64,000 bases of DNA, taken from assembly GCF_026642255.1 (NCBI RefSeq), contig NZ_CP113264.1, forward strand, positions 3,038,001 to 3,102,000, in the 5' to 3' direction. Under the pieces are notes generated by a model that was given only the letters and a program-made list of their open reading frames with translations, was not told the origin of the DNA and ran no database searches. Below are positions 32,672 to 40,606 of this stretch, piece after piece. The position numbers and the translations under genes are program-made. Positions within the stretch are counted from its first letter, which is position 1. Each line of letters starts with the position of its first letter. This DNA is from Streptomonospora nanhaiensis (GTDB taxonomy: Bacteria; Actinomycetota; Actinomycetes; Streptosporangiales; Streptosporangiaceae).

Positions 32672-33509
32672 GGCACGCACAGCGCTAGGAAACCGACTCC
32701 GCGGGCTCCGTAAACAAGCCGGTCTATCCGGCAGGGAGCTCGCGGAGTCGTTGTCATGGCAAGCTTCAAAGATTTCGAAGATCGAAAATGGCAAGCAGAC
32801 ACCAAGTGATCAGGACGTCCTAGACTGGACGCGGGCGACCAACAGCGAGTCCGAGGCAGAAGACCTCCTCGCCTCTCTCCATACTCTCGAAATTCAGCAT
32901 GCCGAGTGGCAGCGGCAGCTTAGGGCCGGCCTCAAGTTGCACCAGAACGAGATCGCAGAACTCAACGCACGCACCCGCTTGTTCCGCGTGTTCGAGTCAA
33001 CTTATATCCCCGGTTTACTTCAGACGGCCGGCTACGCTAGGTTCCGCTTCGCACAGAGCATCACGGTTTTCAAGATTCGCAACGACATCAATGAGGCCGT
33101 ACAAGCCCGCATACAGCGTCAGGACATCCTCTACCGTCCTGACAAGCGGTTCCACTTCGTCATCACCGAAGCCGCTCTGCGCTACCGCCTCTGTCCTCCA
33201 GAGGCCATGCTCGCCCAACTTGATCGGCTTGTTTCAATGTCGGCGCTGCCCAACGTGCGCCTCGGCATCATCGGCTTCGAGACGGCCTACGTGGTAGCAC
33301 CGGCTCATGGTTTCTGGCTCCTGGACGATGAGCGCGTCATGGTTGAGACGTTCTCCGCTGAACTCAATCTTGCTCAGCCACAGGAGACGGGCCTTTACGG
33401 CAGGGTCTTCGAGTCGCTGGCAGGAGTCGCTAGTTACGGCCGGTCAGCTCGCGCGATCATCACGCGAGTTATTGACGATCTTTCGTCCGAACTCCCCGAG
33501 AATGGCTAG
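32625..33509 (+). CDS. XRE-family HTH regulator with DUF5753
   Basis: 294 residues from ATG 32625, overlapping DUF6879 by 47 nt; a GTG at 32655 is an alternative. The HTH is LGNRLRGLRKQAGLSGRELA, then SWQASKISKIENGKQTPSDQ. The C-terminal DUF5753 is marked by FRVFESTYIPGLLQTAGYAR. Such proteins regulate their own loci in developmental or defence islands and often pair with a DUF397 partner; here the partner position is taken by a radical SAM gene 124 bp downstream. Confidence 0.88.
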   Translation: MNLPQSRAVGVSNVHEARTALGNRLRGLRKQAGLSGRELAESLSWQASKISKIENGKQTPSDQDVLDWTRATNSESEAEDLLASLHTLEIQHAEWQRQLRAGLKLHQNEIAELNARTRLFRVFESTYIPGLLQTAGYARFRFAQSITVFKIRNDINEAVQARIQRQDILYRPDKRFHFVITEAALRYRLCPPEAMLAQLDRLVSMSALPNVRLGIIGFETAYVVAPAHGFWLLDDERVMVETFSAELNLAQPQETGLYGRVFESLAGVASYGRSARAIITRVIDDLSSELPENG

Positions 33510-33632
33510 GACTTGCTCGGACTCGTGACCCTATGAATGTTGTGATCAATCCGGAGCAAGTTGCTGGTTGTCAGCGTGCCCGACTGCTTACTCTCCAGGG
33601 ACGACCTTCACCGACCATTGGAGAAGAGCCGC

Positions 33633-34790
33633 GTGACGACCTTCGTTCCTTTGCTCACCAAGGACCAGATCACTCGTCTCCCTGAACGCGCTCGCGAAGT
33701 TGTCGAGTACCGCAAGAGCGGCCTCAGCCTCAACCACGTGCAGGGTTGCTCTTTGGGCTGCGCTTACTGCATCCGGCACACGTACGGGCTGTGGGACGAG
33801 AACCAGCCTCGCGCCCTCATGACGGACGCTCAGGCCGTCGAGGAGCTGGTGAACCACCGCTACTTCACTCCGCACGTGACGCCGGTTCAGATCTTCAACC
33901 GTGCTACCGAGCCGTTCCTGCCGAAGGTTCGGCCTCACACCTTCGCCGTGCTCGAAGACCTGGACGCGCGGGAGCTGACGAACCACGTGCTCGTCATCAC
34001 CAGGCACCAGCTCAAGCCCGACGACATCGACCGGCTGAACCAGCTCCACAACCTCAAGGTGACGCTGCTCTTCACCTACTCCGGCATTGACAACAAGGAC
34101 ATCGAGCCCTACCCGTCGCACGTCGCCGCTGAGTCCCTGAAGCTCATGAGCACGCCGACGCGACGGAAGTACCGAACGATCCTCTACTGGCGTCCGCTGG
34201 TACCGGGTCTCAACGACACGGACGAGCACCTGGTCGTCGCACATGACTTGAGCAAGCACGCTGACGCCACGGTCTTTACCGGTCTGTTCTACCGCGACCA
34301 GATCGCGGAGTACTACAGGGCCAACAAGTTGCCCGAGCCCTACGAGGACACCGCACGCCGGAAGATCGTGCCCGAGACGCTTGAGCGTCGGGTCCTGGAC
34401 GCCTTCTCGAACTCGTCGGCGTTGTTCCGCAAGACTTCCTGTGCGGTGTCCTACGCCCATGGCCTGCCGGACTACAACGGCCACTACGGCATCCGTGAAC
34501 TCTGCGACATCTGCCCCCTGAGCCAGCTCGAACTGTGCGCGGGCGCGCACCGAGTACCGACCTCCGATCAACTACACGATGTCGCCCGCGTGTTGCCCGA
34601 GGCTGGTGACCTGAAGGTCGTAGACACCACTGACAGGGCGGCCGTCGTGTCCGGCCTGGCCGCTGAGCAGCCTCGGTACTTTCTTCAGCACGCGCTCGGC
34701 TTCCAGGTCCACGACGAGCGTCACCCGCACCACGCCAACCGGCATGGTCGCGCTGACCTTGGATGGAAGGCCCCACACGCAAATGACTGA
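33633..34790 (+). CDS. Radical SAM enzyme with C-terminal Cys cluster
   Basis: 385 residues from GTG 33633. The 4Fe-4S site is CSLGCAYC (C-x3-C-x2-C), preceded by SLNHVQG. TYSGIDNKDIEPYP and YRTILYWRPLVPGLND fit the TIM-barrel of spore-photoproduct-lyase-like or related radical SAM proteins. A second Cys group, CDICPLSQLELC, near residue 315 could bind an auxiliary Fe-S cluster. Its substrate is not readable. It overlaps the downstream exonuclease gene by 8 nt, so the two products are made together, which hints at a nucleic-acid substrate. Confidence 0.82.
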   Translation: MTTFVPLLTKDQITRLPERAREVVEYRKSGLSLNHVQGCSLGCAYCIRHTYGLWDENQPRALMTDAQAVEELVNHRYFTPHVTPVQIFNRATEPFLPKVRPHTFAVLEDLDARELTNHVLVITRHQLKPDDIDRLNQLHNLKVTLLFTYSGIDNKDIEPYPSHVAAESLKLMSTPTRRKYRTILYWRPLVPGLNDTDEHLVVAHDLSKHADATVFTGLFYRDQIAEYYRANKLPEPYEDTARRKIVPETLERRVLDAFSNSSALFRKTSCAVSYAHGLPDYNGHYGIRELCDICPLSQLELCAGAHRVPTSDQLHDVARVLPEAGDLKVVDTTDRAAVVSGLAAEQPRYFLQHALGFQVHDERHPHHANRHGRADLGWKAPHAND

Positions 34791-35361
34791 CTGGAAGAGC
34801 CTCAGCTACGTCGTCGTAGATGTCGAGGGCAACGGCCAGCAACCGCCGGACTTGGTAGAGTTGGCCGCGGTGCCGATCGCCGACGGGATCATCGGAGAGC
34901 CGGCGAGCTGGTTGGTTCGCCCGGACCAACCGATCGCCCCGATGGCGAAGCGGATTCACAGCATCAGCAACGACGACGTTGCTGAGAAGCCGGTGTTCAA
35001 GGACGTCGTGGTCGACGTGCTACACGCGCTGTCTCTCCCCGCCCTGATCGCCCACAACGCGCACGTTGATGTCGGCGTGCTTCAGCGCAAGATGACCGGC
35101 TGGGAGCCCCCGGAGGTCTTCGACACGCTCAAGCTCGCTCGGCGCCTGCTGCCTGGCCGCAAGACGTACAAACTCGGCTCGCTGGTCGAGGAATTCGAGC
35201 TTGATCACGGCCTGGACGGCGAAGACCAACCGCATCGGGCCAAGTACGACGCCACCGTGACAGCAAGGCTGTTCGTTCATCTCGCAGGCCGGCGGAGCCT
35301 CGAAGAACTCAGGAATCAGCCGACAGGGGGTCGCTCCGATGACGAACCCGTTCTTTTCTAG
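34783..35361 (+). CDS. DnaQ-like 3'-5' exonuclease (DEDDh)
   Basis: 192 residues. All catalytic positions are visible: Asp and Glu in VVVDVEGNG (Exo I), Asp in IAHNAHVDVGVL (Exo II), and His...Asp in HRAKYDATVTA (Exo III, DEDDh). The fold matches DNA polymerase III epsilon/RNase T type exonucleases. ATG 34783 overlaps the radical SAM stop. It is too short for extra domains. The enzyme could trim RNA or DNA. Its coupling to a radical SAM enzyme within an XRE-controlled cassette between CRISPR arrays is unusual. Confidence 0.87.
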   Translation: MTDWKSLSYVVVDVEGNGQQPPDLVELAAVPIADGIIGEPASWLVRPDQPIAPMAKRIHSISNDDVAEKPVFKDVVVDVLHALSLPALIAHNAHVDVGVLQRKMTGWEPPEVFDTLKLARRLLPGRKTYKLGSLVEEFELDHGLDGEDQPHRAKYDATVTARLFVHLAGRRSLEELRNQPTGGRSDDEPVLF

Positions 35362-35408
35362 ATCGGACCGCATCGGCTAAGGAAATAACTCAGGGCGCCG
35401 GAGTATTT

Positions 35409-35489
35409 GTGGCTGGTGTTCTCTCCGATGATCTCACCGAGGAAGAATGGATCGCCTTTGCGACCCGTCTCGTTGGCCTGGTGTCCTGA
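35409..35489 (+). CDS. Possible 26-residue peptide or gene remnant
   Basis: GTG 35409 opens a frame ending SDDLTEEEWIAFATRLVGLVS, amphipathic and natural-looking for a protein C-terminus. The frame is open upstream into the exonuclease gene, so it may be the tail of a decayed gene rather than an independent peptide. No convincing SD. Confidence 0.25.
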   Translation: MAGVLSDDLTEEEWIAFATRLVGLVS

Positions 35490-35527
35490 GTCGTTAATTC
35501 GTGTGCAGTATGCGGCGAGGCTGTCAA

Positions 35528-35556
35528 CTGCTCCCCGCGCACGCGGGGATGGACCC
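35528..35556 (+). repeat. Solitary intact CRISPR repeat
   Basis: A full-length, error-free copy of the 29-bp array repeat stands alone with no second copy 61 bp to either side. It is followed by a terminator-like hairpin. Confidence 0.9.
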
Positions 35557-35585
35557 AGGTCCGCTCCGGAGCCGTCGTCTCAAGA

Positions 35586-35612
35586 GCCTGCCCGCGCTTC
35601 GTGCGGGCAGGC
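35586..35612 (+). terminator. Rho-independent-like terminator
   Basis: A 10-bp perfect stem (GCCTGCCCGC / GCGGGCAGGC) with a 7-nt loop is followed by TTCCGTTT. It could end the radical SAM/exonuclease transcript or a transcript containing the solitary repeat. Confidence 0.6.
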
Positions 35613-35686
35613 TTCCGTTTGCGCAGCATCAACGGACCTCAGGGCAGGGGGCGCCACCAGCCTTGGGAACGCTCACCCACCGCTGC

Positions 35687-36514
35687 TCACTGCGTCGCGA
35701 ACCGCCGGACGAACCACCGGGTAAGAACCCCGTCGACCGCTGCCGTCGTGGGCAACTGGGGAGCCGGTTCCAACCCGGGCTCATCGGCCAGCGAGTGGGC
35801 CAGGTCCGGCACAGTCGCCAGCTCGATCTCATCCGGACGCGCGTACCGCCCACGAAGTGTCTTGACCAGGGAGAAAGCATCTTCGCGCAATGCCGGGTGG
35901 TCGCGCTCGCCGCTGACCAGCAGCAGCGGGGGCTCTCCGCTCAGCTCTCCGGCGCGGTCGACGAAATCAAGATCGTCGGCCGCTCTGCGGGATTCGGCGG
36001 TCCAAACGTAAGGCTGGTCGAGCCCGGTAGCGAGAAGTTCGACTGCCGCGCTCACCCGCACAGCGGGATTGACGAGCGCGACCGCCCCGATCGGTGTCGG
36101 CGGGGCAGTGAGCACTTGCAGAGCCACCGCCCCGCCAAGCGATGCACCGAGAACGCCGATCGGCTGGTCGTCGACCGGCAACTGACGGCGCAGCTCGGCC
36201 AGCGCGGCCGGGAATTCCTCTACGGCCTGGTGGACGATTGGTCCGAGGTACTTCAACAGGATGTCTTCGCGAGCGAGTTCGAGGTGTCTGTCGAGACGGC
36301 CATCGACCATACGCGGACCGCACAGCGGCATACCCAGGTGGACCCGCCAGGAAGGAACACCGGCCATGGGCAGTGCCGCTGCGAAGGCCGCGTCCGTTCG
36401 GGGCGCGTCCAGCATGTGCCAGGTCACGATCAACGGCGCACGGTCGTTGCCCGTCCCGGACGGCGGGAGGGCTGTGAACGGCACACCTGCGGCTGTACCG
36501 GTGATCGCATCCAT
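35687..36514 (-). CDS. Alpha/beta hydrolase (serine type)
   Basis: 275 residues from ATG 36514, with AGGAG 5-6 nt upstream. The nucleophile elbow is GVLGASLGGAVAL with Ser. LLLVSGERDHPAL gives a candidate acid and VPDLAHSLADEPG the His. LIVTWHMLDAPRTD is the oxyanion strand. It is probably an esterase or dienelactone-hydrolase-like enzyme. It lies between the two isolated CRISPR repeats, so it is part of the accessory block. Confidence 0.8.
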   Translation of the reverse strand: MDAITGTAAGVPFTALPPSGTGNDRAPLIVTWHMLDAPRTDAAFAAALPMAGVPSWRVHLGMPLCGPRMVDGRLDRHLELAREDILLKYLGPIVHQAVEEFPAALAELRRQLPVDDQPIGVLGASLGGAVALQVLTAPPTPIGAVALVNPAVRVSAAVELLATGLDQPYVWTAESRRAADDLDFVDRAGELSGEPPLLLVSGERDHPALREDAFSLVKTLRGRYARPDEIELATVPDLAHSLADEPGLEPAPQLPTTAAVDGVLTRWFVRRFATQ

Positions 36515-36681
36515 ACACACTCCTACGGCTTTCGGGGGTACGTCGCCAACCGTAGGGGAGCTCTACCGGGCGCGGACGCCCTTTCTGCTGCGGGCAGACC
36601 TCCGGACCCCGACCACGGGTCGATATGCGCGGGCAAGCAGGCCCTATGGGACGGCCCCAGGTCGTCTGCGCCGCTGCCATC

Positions 36682-36710
36682 GTGCTCTCCGCACACGCGG
36701 GGATGGTCCC
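36682..36710 (+). repeat. Solitary degenerate CRISPR repeat
   Basis: GTGCTCTCC followed by GCACACGCGGGGATGG and TCCC resembles the array repeat with about four changes. It has no partner at 61 bp and lies upstream of leader 3, so it may be the relic end of an older array. Confidence 0.6.
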
Positions 36711-36862
36711 CGCCGCTGATCGCCAGCCCGGCCATGGACCTGGTGCTCCTCGAACGCGAGGGGTCGGTCGCGGCGACGGGCGCGCTACTGTAGCCCTGCC
36801 GAATTCCCCTGTTCGTGCTGCGGGACTGTCCGGCTTCTTCAAGCCGGGGTCGTAGAGGTTCC

Positions 36863-37002
36863 ATGGGTTGGTTCGTTTGTTGGAGGAAAATATGCTTCAT
36901 TGCGAACAAGAATCTCTAGAGTCCCCTATGTCATCCGTGTCGGTTTTTCGAGAAGTTGGAAAATCGGCCGCTTGCCACTGGTAAGTTCGCTGGTCGTTCG
37001 CT
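36863..37002 (+). promoter_or_regulatory. CRISPR leader 3
   Basis: About 140 bp. The final 110 bp match leaders 1 and 2, including GGAGGAAAAT and GTTTTTCGAGAAGTTGGAAA. The outer half found in leaders 1 and 2 is missing. Confidence 0.8.
36892..36984 (+). CDS. 30-codon leader-embedded reading frame (array 3)
   Basis: ATG 36892 behind GGAGGAAAAT opens 30 codons ending MSSVSVFREVGKSAACHW. The first 12 codons are quite different (MLHCEQESLESP) yet the frame length is kept. In the last 18 codons all four differences from array 1 are synonymous. Confidence 0.45.
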   Translation: MLHCEQESLESPMSSVSVFREVGKSAACHW

Positions 37003-38082
37003 CTGCTCCCCGCGCACGCGGGGATGGACCCTAGACCCCTCACAGAGCCCCCTGTAGACCCACCTGCTCCCCGCGCACGCGGGGATGGACCCTTGTGCAG
37101 GTGCCAGGCGATGGGGCGGGGGTCCTGCTCCCCGCGCACGCGGGGATGGACCCGCCTCGCCCAGCTTGCCCGTCCCGGTGTCCATCTGCTCCCCGCGCAC
37201 GCGGGGATGGACCCTGGGCGAGCTCATCGAGGAGGCCGGCGGCCCCCTGCTCCCCGCGCACGCGGGGATGGACCCGCCACCGCCTCCGGCTACGCCAGCT
37301 ACCCGCTCTGCTCCCCGCGCACGCGGGGATGGACCCTTCTCGCCTGCGCCCTGGAGGCCGCGCATCTGCTGCTCCCCGCGCACGCGGGGATGGACCCGGG
37401 GGAGCGGTTCTATGGAGCCGTTTCAGGGGGCAGAGGAGTGGTCTGCTCCCCGCGCACGCGGGGATGGACCCCGTGCGCCGCCGACGGCTCGGAATGCAGC
37501 TCACTGCTCCCCGCGCACGCGGGGATGGACCCCCACCGGATGGGGGATCGACCGGACGGTCACCCTGCTCCCCGCGCACGCGGGGATGGACCCCCCAAGG
37601 CCGAGTACGACCCGACCATCACGGTCTGCTCCCCGCGCACGCGGGGATGGACCCGTGGCCTTGAGGGTGAGGTTCCCGTGCCCGGACTGCTCCCCGCGCA
37701 CGCGGGGATGGACCCCCGCCTCGACGCCCTGGAGCTCGCCGACCGCGCTGCTCCCCGCGCACGCGGGGATGGCCCCCGATGTAGTTGGCCTGGCTGCTCC
37801 CGTCGGCCCTGCTCCCCGCGCACGCGGGGATGGACCCAGAACCTCGCCCTGGTCGAGGAAGCCGCCGCCACTGCTCCCCGCGCACGCGGGGATGGACCCG
37901 TCGGCGGTACCACGGCCGGTCTGCCGTCCGTCTGCTCCCCGCGCACGCGGGGATGGACCCGTGACCGATTCCGTGTACCGCGAACGCGCGTACTGCTCCC
38001 CGCGCACGCGGGGATGGACCCCAGTTCACAATGAGCAAACCGGTAGTGGTTTTCTGCTCCCCGCGCACGTGGGGATGGGCCC
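37003..38082 (+). CRISPR. Type I-E CRISPR array 3 (18 repeats)
   Basis: Same repeat as arrays 1 and 2, 61-bp period. One spacer is 45 bp (37398-37442) and one 33 bp (37838-37870). The repeat at 37748 has GATGGCCCC and the last at 38054 has GTGGGGATGGGCCC, i.e. decay towards the right end. Confidence 0.97.
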
Positions 38083-38106
38083 AGGGCGTGCAGTGGCGCC
38101 CGCAGC

Positions 38107-39072
38107 TCAGGGAAGTCGCCCGTCCATGTTGTCCTCGACCAGTTCGCGAGCGCGGCGAACCAGGGCTTCCCGCACCTCGTCCGGCGCCAGGACACGCAGC
38201 GGGGTGGCCAGGCCGAGCAGGTACCCGGCGAGGCCGTTCGCGTCAGGTCCCCCGATATCGACGACGGTGGCTTCGGGGCCTTCTGGACGGTGGAGGCCAA
38301 CCGTCGGAGGGATCAGCCGGAGCGCCTGTTCCATCGGCAGCGGGAGGCGGATTCTCGCATAGAGCGGATACCTACCGCCCGCCAGCGAATCGGAGACGAG
38401 CAGCGCCGGGTCCGGTGGATCGACGAGTTCCACCGCGTGTCCCGTGGGCCGTATTCGCTCGACCCTGTCGGCGCGGAACGTCCGCCACTCGTCGCGCGCC
38501 ACGTCGTGGGCGACGAAGTACCAGTGGCGACCCGTGTGCACCAGGCGATAGGGGTCGGCGGCCCGGTCCGTCGCCCGCCCCTCGCGGTCACGGTAGGACA
38601 GGCGGACACGTTCACCCCCGCGGCAGGCGGCGACCAGTTCCAGCAGCATGTCCGGCGTGATCTGCGGCCGACCGGGCCTGGTCGTGTGCACGAAGGCCGA
38701 GTCCATCTCACCGAGTCGGCTCGCGACCCGCGGCGGCAGGGCCTGGCGCAGCTTCAACAGGGCTGAGAACGCGGCCTGGTCGCTACCGAGAACACCGCTG
38801 AGCGCGGCCTCGCGCAGCCCGACGGCGACGGCCAGCGCCTCCTCGTCGTCGAGGACCAGCGGTGGTATCCGGGCACCGCCGCCGAGACTGTAACCGCCCC
38901 ACGGTCCGGGATCGGACTCGATTCCGTAGCCGAGTTCCCTGAGCCTGGCGACGTCGCGCCGAACCGTGCGCTCGTTGACCGCCATGCGTTCGGCCAGTTC
39001 GCGGCAGGTCCACGACGGTTGTGCGGACAGCAGGGAAAGCAGATGGAGGAGACGGGCGGATGTGCTGATCAC
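38107..39072 (-). CDS. WYL-domain HTH transcriptional regulator
   Basis: 321 residues from GTG 39072. The N-terminal HTH_11 (RLLHLLSLLSAQPSWTCREL, AVNERTVRRDVARLRELGYG) is followed by the WYL domain (RVRLSYRDREG, DPYRLVHTGRHWYFVAHD with the WYF variant, then RTFRADRVERI). WYL domains bind small ligands or nucleic-acid signals, and some control CRISPR and defence genes. Divergent transcription from a VOC protein with a palindrome between them suggests a local switch. Its position between arrays 3 and 4 is suggestive only. Confidence 0.9.
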   Translation of the reverse strand: MISTSARLLHLLSLLSAQPSWTCRELAERMAVNERTVRRDVARLRELGYGIESDPGPWGGYSLGGGARIPPLVLDDEEALAVAVGLREAALSGVLGSDQAAFSALLKLRQALPPRVASRLGEMDSAFVHTTRPGRPQITPDMLLELVAACRGGERVRLSYRDREGRATDRAADPYRLVHTGRHWYFVAHDVARDEWRTFRADRVERIRPTGHAVELVDPPDPALLVSDSLAGGRYPLYARIRLPLPMEQALRLIPPTVGLHRPEGPEATVVDIGGPDANGLAGYLLGLATPLRVLAPDEVREALVRRARELVEDNMDGRLP

Positions 39073-39091
39073 GTCCTGAAGTCTCTCCCAT

Positions 39092-39116
39092 GACCAGGAC
39101 CGAACCTGTCCTGGTC
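39092..39116. promoter_or_regulatory. Operator between the WYL and VOC genes
   Basis: A 9-bp perfect inverted repeat, GACCAGGAC-N7-GTCCTGGTC, lies in the 63-bp divergent intergenic region. It is the likely binding site of the WYL regulator. Confidence 0.6.
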
Positions 39117-39135
39117 GCGTTCTAACGTGCTGCCC

Positions 39136-39522
39136 ATGAGCACTGAAACCATGCCGCTGCCCTCGATGCGTTACGCGGCCGTCACCTTCGACTGCCCTGA
39201 CCCCGCTGAACTGGCCCGCTTCTACGGCAAAGCCCTCGACCTGCCCGTGGCCTACTCCAGCGACGACTTCATCCTGCTCGGCCAGGAGGGGGCGCCTGGG
39301 CTGGGCTTCTCCAGGCTGCCGGGTTACCAACGGCCCACCTGGCCGGACCCCGCTCGGGAGAAGCGGGCGCACATCGAGCTGGGGGTCGACGATCTGGACG
39401 CCGCCCAGGCCGGGCTCCTGGCACTGGGCGCGACCGAACCTCCGAGTCAGCCCGAGCCCGATCGGTGGAGGGTTCTGCTCGACCCCGCCGGACATCCTTT
39501 CTGCATCTCTACCCTGGTTTGA
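39136..39522 (+). CDS. VOC/glyoxalase-like protein
   Basis: 128 residues. A two-half VOC fold is evident: AAVTFDCPDPAELARFYGKAL, FILLGQ, HIELGVDDLDAAQAGLLALG and WRVLLDPAGHPFCI. In many actinomycete homologues these proteins are antibiotic-binding or metal-dependent lyase/dioxygenase-like; the metal ligands here would be His in HIELGV and Asp/His near the C-terminus. The divergent WYL regulator probably controls it. Confidence 0.85.
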   Translation: MSTETMPLPSMRYAAVTFDCPDPAELARFYGKALDLPVAYSSDDFILLGQEGAPGLGFSRLPGYQRPTWPDPAREKRAHIELGVDDLDAAQAGLLALGATEPPSQPEPDRWRVLLDPAGHPFCISTLV

Positions 39523-39639
39523 ATGCCGTTCACCCTCGATGGAGTCCGGAAAAGGGATCAGGCCAATGAGCCATAGGACCCATCAAGGGTGCAGGAGGTC
39601 AGTCGGGAAGCCCCACCTTTGAGGCCGAAGAAGGTTCGG

Positions 39640-39773
39640 CATGACGGTGGTCGGATGAGAATGACGCTGATTATGCCTCTATGGCGTCAAACTCTGTTAT
39701 GTCCTCAGTGTCGGTTTCTTGAGAAGTTGGAAAATCGGCTGCTTGCCGCTGTTAAGTTCGCTGGTGATCTGCT
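39640..39773 (+). promoter_or_regulatory. CRISPR leader 4 (divergent)
   Basis: The final 80 bp align with leaders 1-3 (GTCCTCAGTGTCGGTTTCTTGAGAAG region). The block contains TTCTTGAG instead of TTTTCGAG, which puts a TGA into the frame conserved in the other leaders, and the upstream start is lost. Confidence 0.75.
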
Positions 39774-40184
39774 GTGCTCCCCGCGCACGCGGGGATGGAC
39801 CCCTGCGCAAGCGCAAGAAGGGCGCGGGCACGTGGTGCTCCCCGCGCACGCGGGGATGGACCCAGCCGGCGCACGGAGGGGCGGCCCCGGAGCGGGTGCT
39901 CCCCGCGCACGCGGGGATGGACCCGCCATCGCGCGCGAGATCGGGTGCGCGGACTCGTGCTCCCCGCGCACGCGGGGATGGACCCCGGGGTCCTCCCCAT
40001 CGCTCTGTGCCAGATCAGTGCTCCCCGCGCACGCGGGGATGGACCCGTCCACGGCGGCTTGCCGTCGTTCCGCTTCCCCAGGAGCACGCCGAGTGTGCTC
40101 CCCGCGCACGCGGGGATGGTCCCCGGACCCAGGAGGTCGGGGAGATCTCGCGGTCGTGCTCCTCGCGCACGCGGGGATGGGCCT
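39774..40184 (+). CRISPR. Type I-E CRISPR array 4 (7 repeats)
   Basis: The repeats begin GTGCTCC instead of CTGCTCC but are otherwise the same, 61-bp period. One spacer is 48 bp (40047-40094). The last two repeats are decayed (GATGGTCCC; CTCCTCGCG with GATGGGCCT). Confidence 0.97.
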
Positions 40185-40197
40185 GCACGGGCCCGGT

Positions 40198-40479
40198 TCA
40201 GGGGGCCACGCGGCGGCACCATTGGCGGACCGCCACCCCCAGGCAGGCGGTGTCCTGGGCCTCGACCCGTCTGCGGGCGGCTTCCAGCCGGGCCTGGGCG
40301 GCGTCGAACTGCTGCTGGGCGGCGATCTGTTCCAGGCGGGCCAGACCGGCGGCGGCGTCCGCGGCGGACCGTTCCCGCTCCTGCATGACGCGGGACGCGA
40401 GGCGTTCGGCGTGCTCGGTGTAGCGGGGGACGAGCGGGGTCCCGTCGCTGGCGTGCGGGGGCCTGGACCGGGTGGTCAC
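40198..40479 (-). CDS. Small coiled-coil protein
   Basis: 93 residues from GTG 40479, preceded by AAGGAGG. The middle (ERLASRVMQERERSAADAAAGLARLEQIAAQQQFDAAQARLEAARRRVEAQ region, about residues 25-75) is a continuous Ala/Glu/Arg helix with heptad character. There is no enzymatic motif. It is 127 bp downstream of a BldC-like HTH gene on the same strand. Function unknown. Confidence 0.65.
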   Translation of the reverse strand: MTTRSRPPHASDGTPLVPRYTEHAERLASRVMQERERSAADAAAGLARLEQIAAQQQFDAAQARLEAARRRVEAQDTACLGVAVRQWCRRVAP

Positions 40480-40606
40480 CGGTTTCCTCCTTCTGCGGGC
40501 CGGGCTCGGTGCGGGCCTTCCTGGTGCGCCGGACCCCCTCGGAGAGGGGATCCGGCGGGAACCACGGTCGCCCCGGGGCCTGCTGTCCACGGCCCGTCCG
40601 GACGGT

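Noticed and set aside
36682-36710. Degenerate repeat read as the first unit of array 3
   Set aside because: It lies about 320 bp upstream of the first array 3 repeat, outside the leader, and has no neighbour at 61-bp spacing.
23480-40184. Possible cas gene remnants between arrays
   Set aside because: Every intervening frame was read for Cas1, Cas2, Cas3, Cas5, Cas6e, Cas7 or Cse signatures and none was recognised; the DnaQ-like exonuclease is a stand-alone DEDDh protein, not a Cas2-DnaQ fusion.
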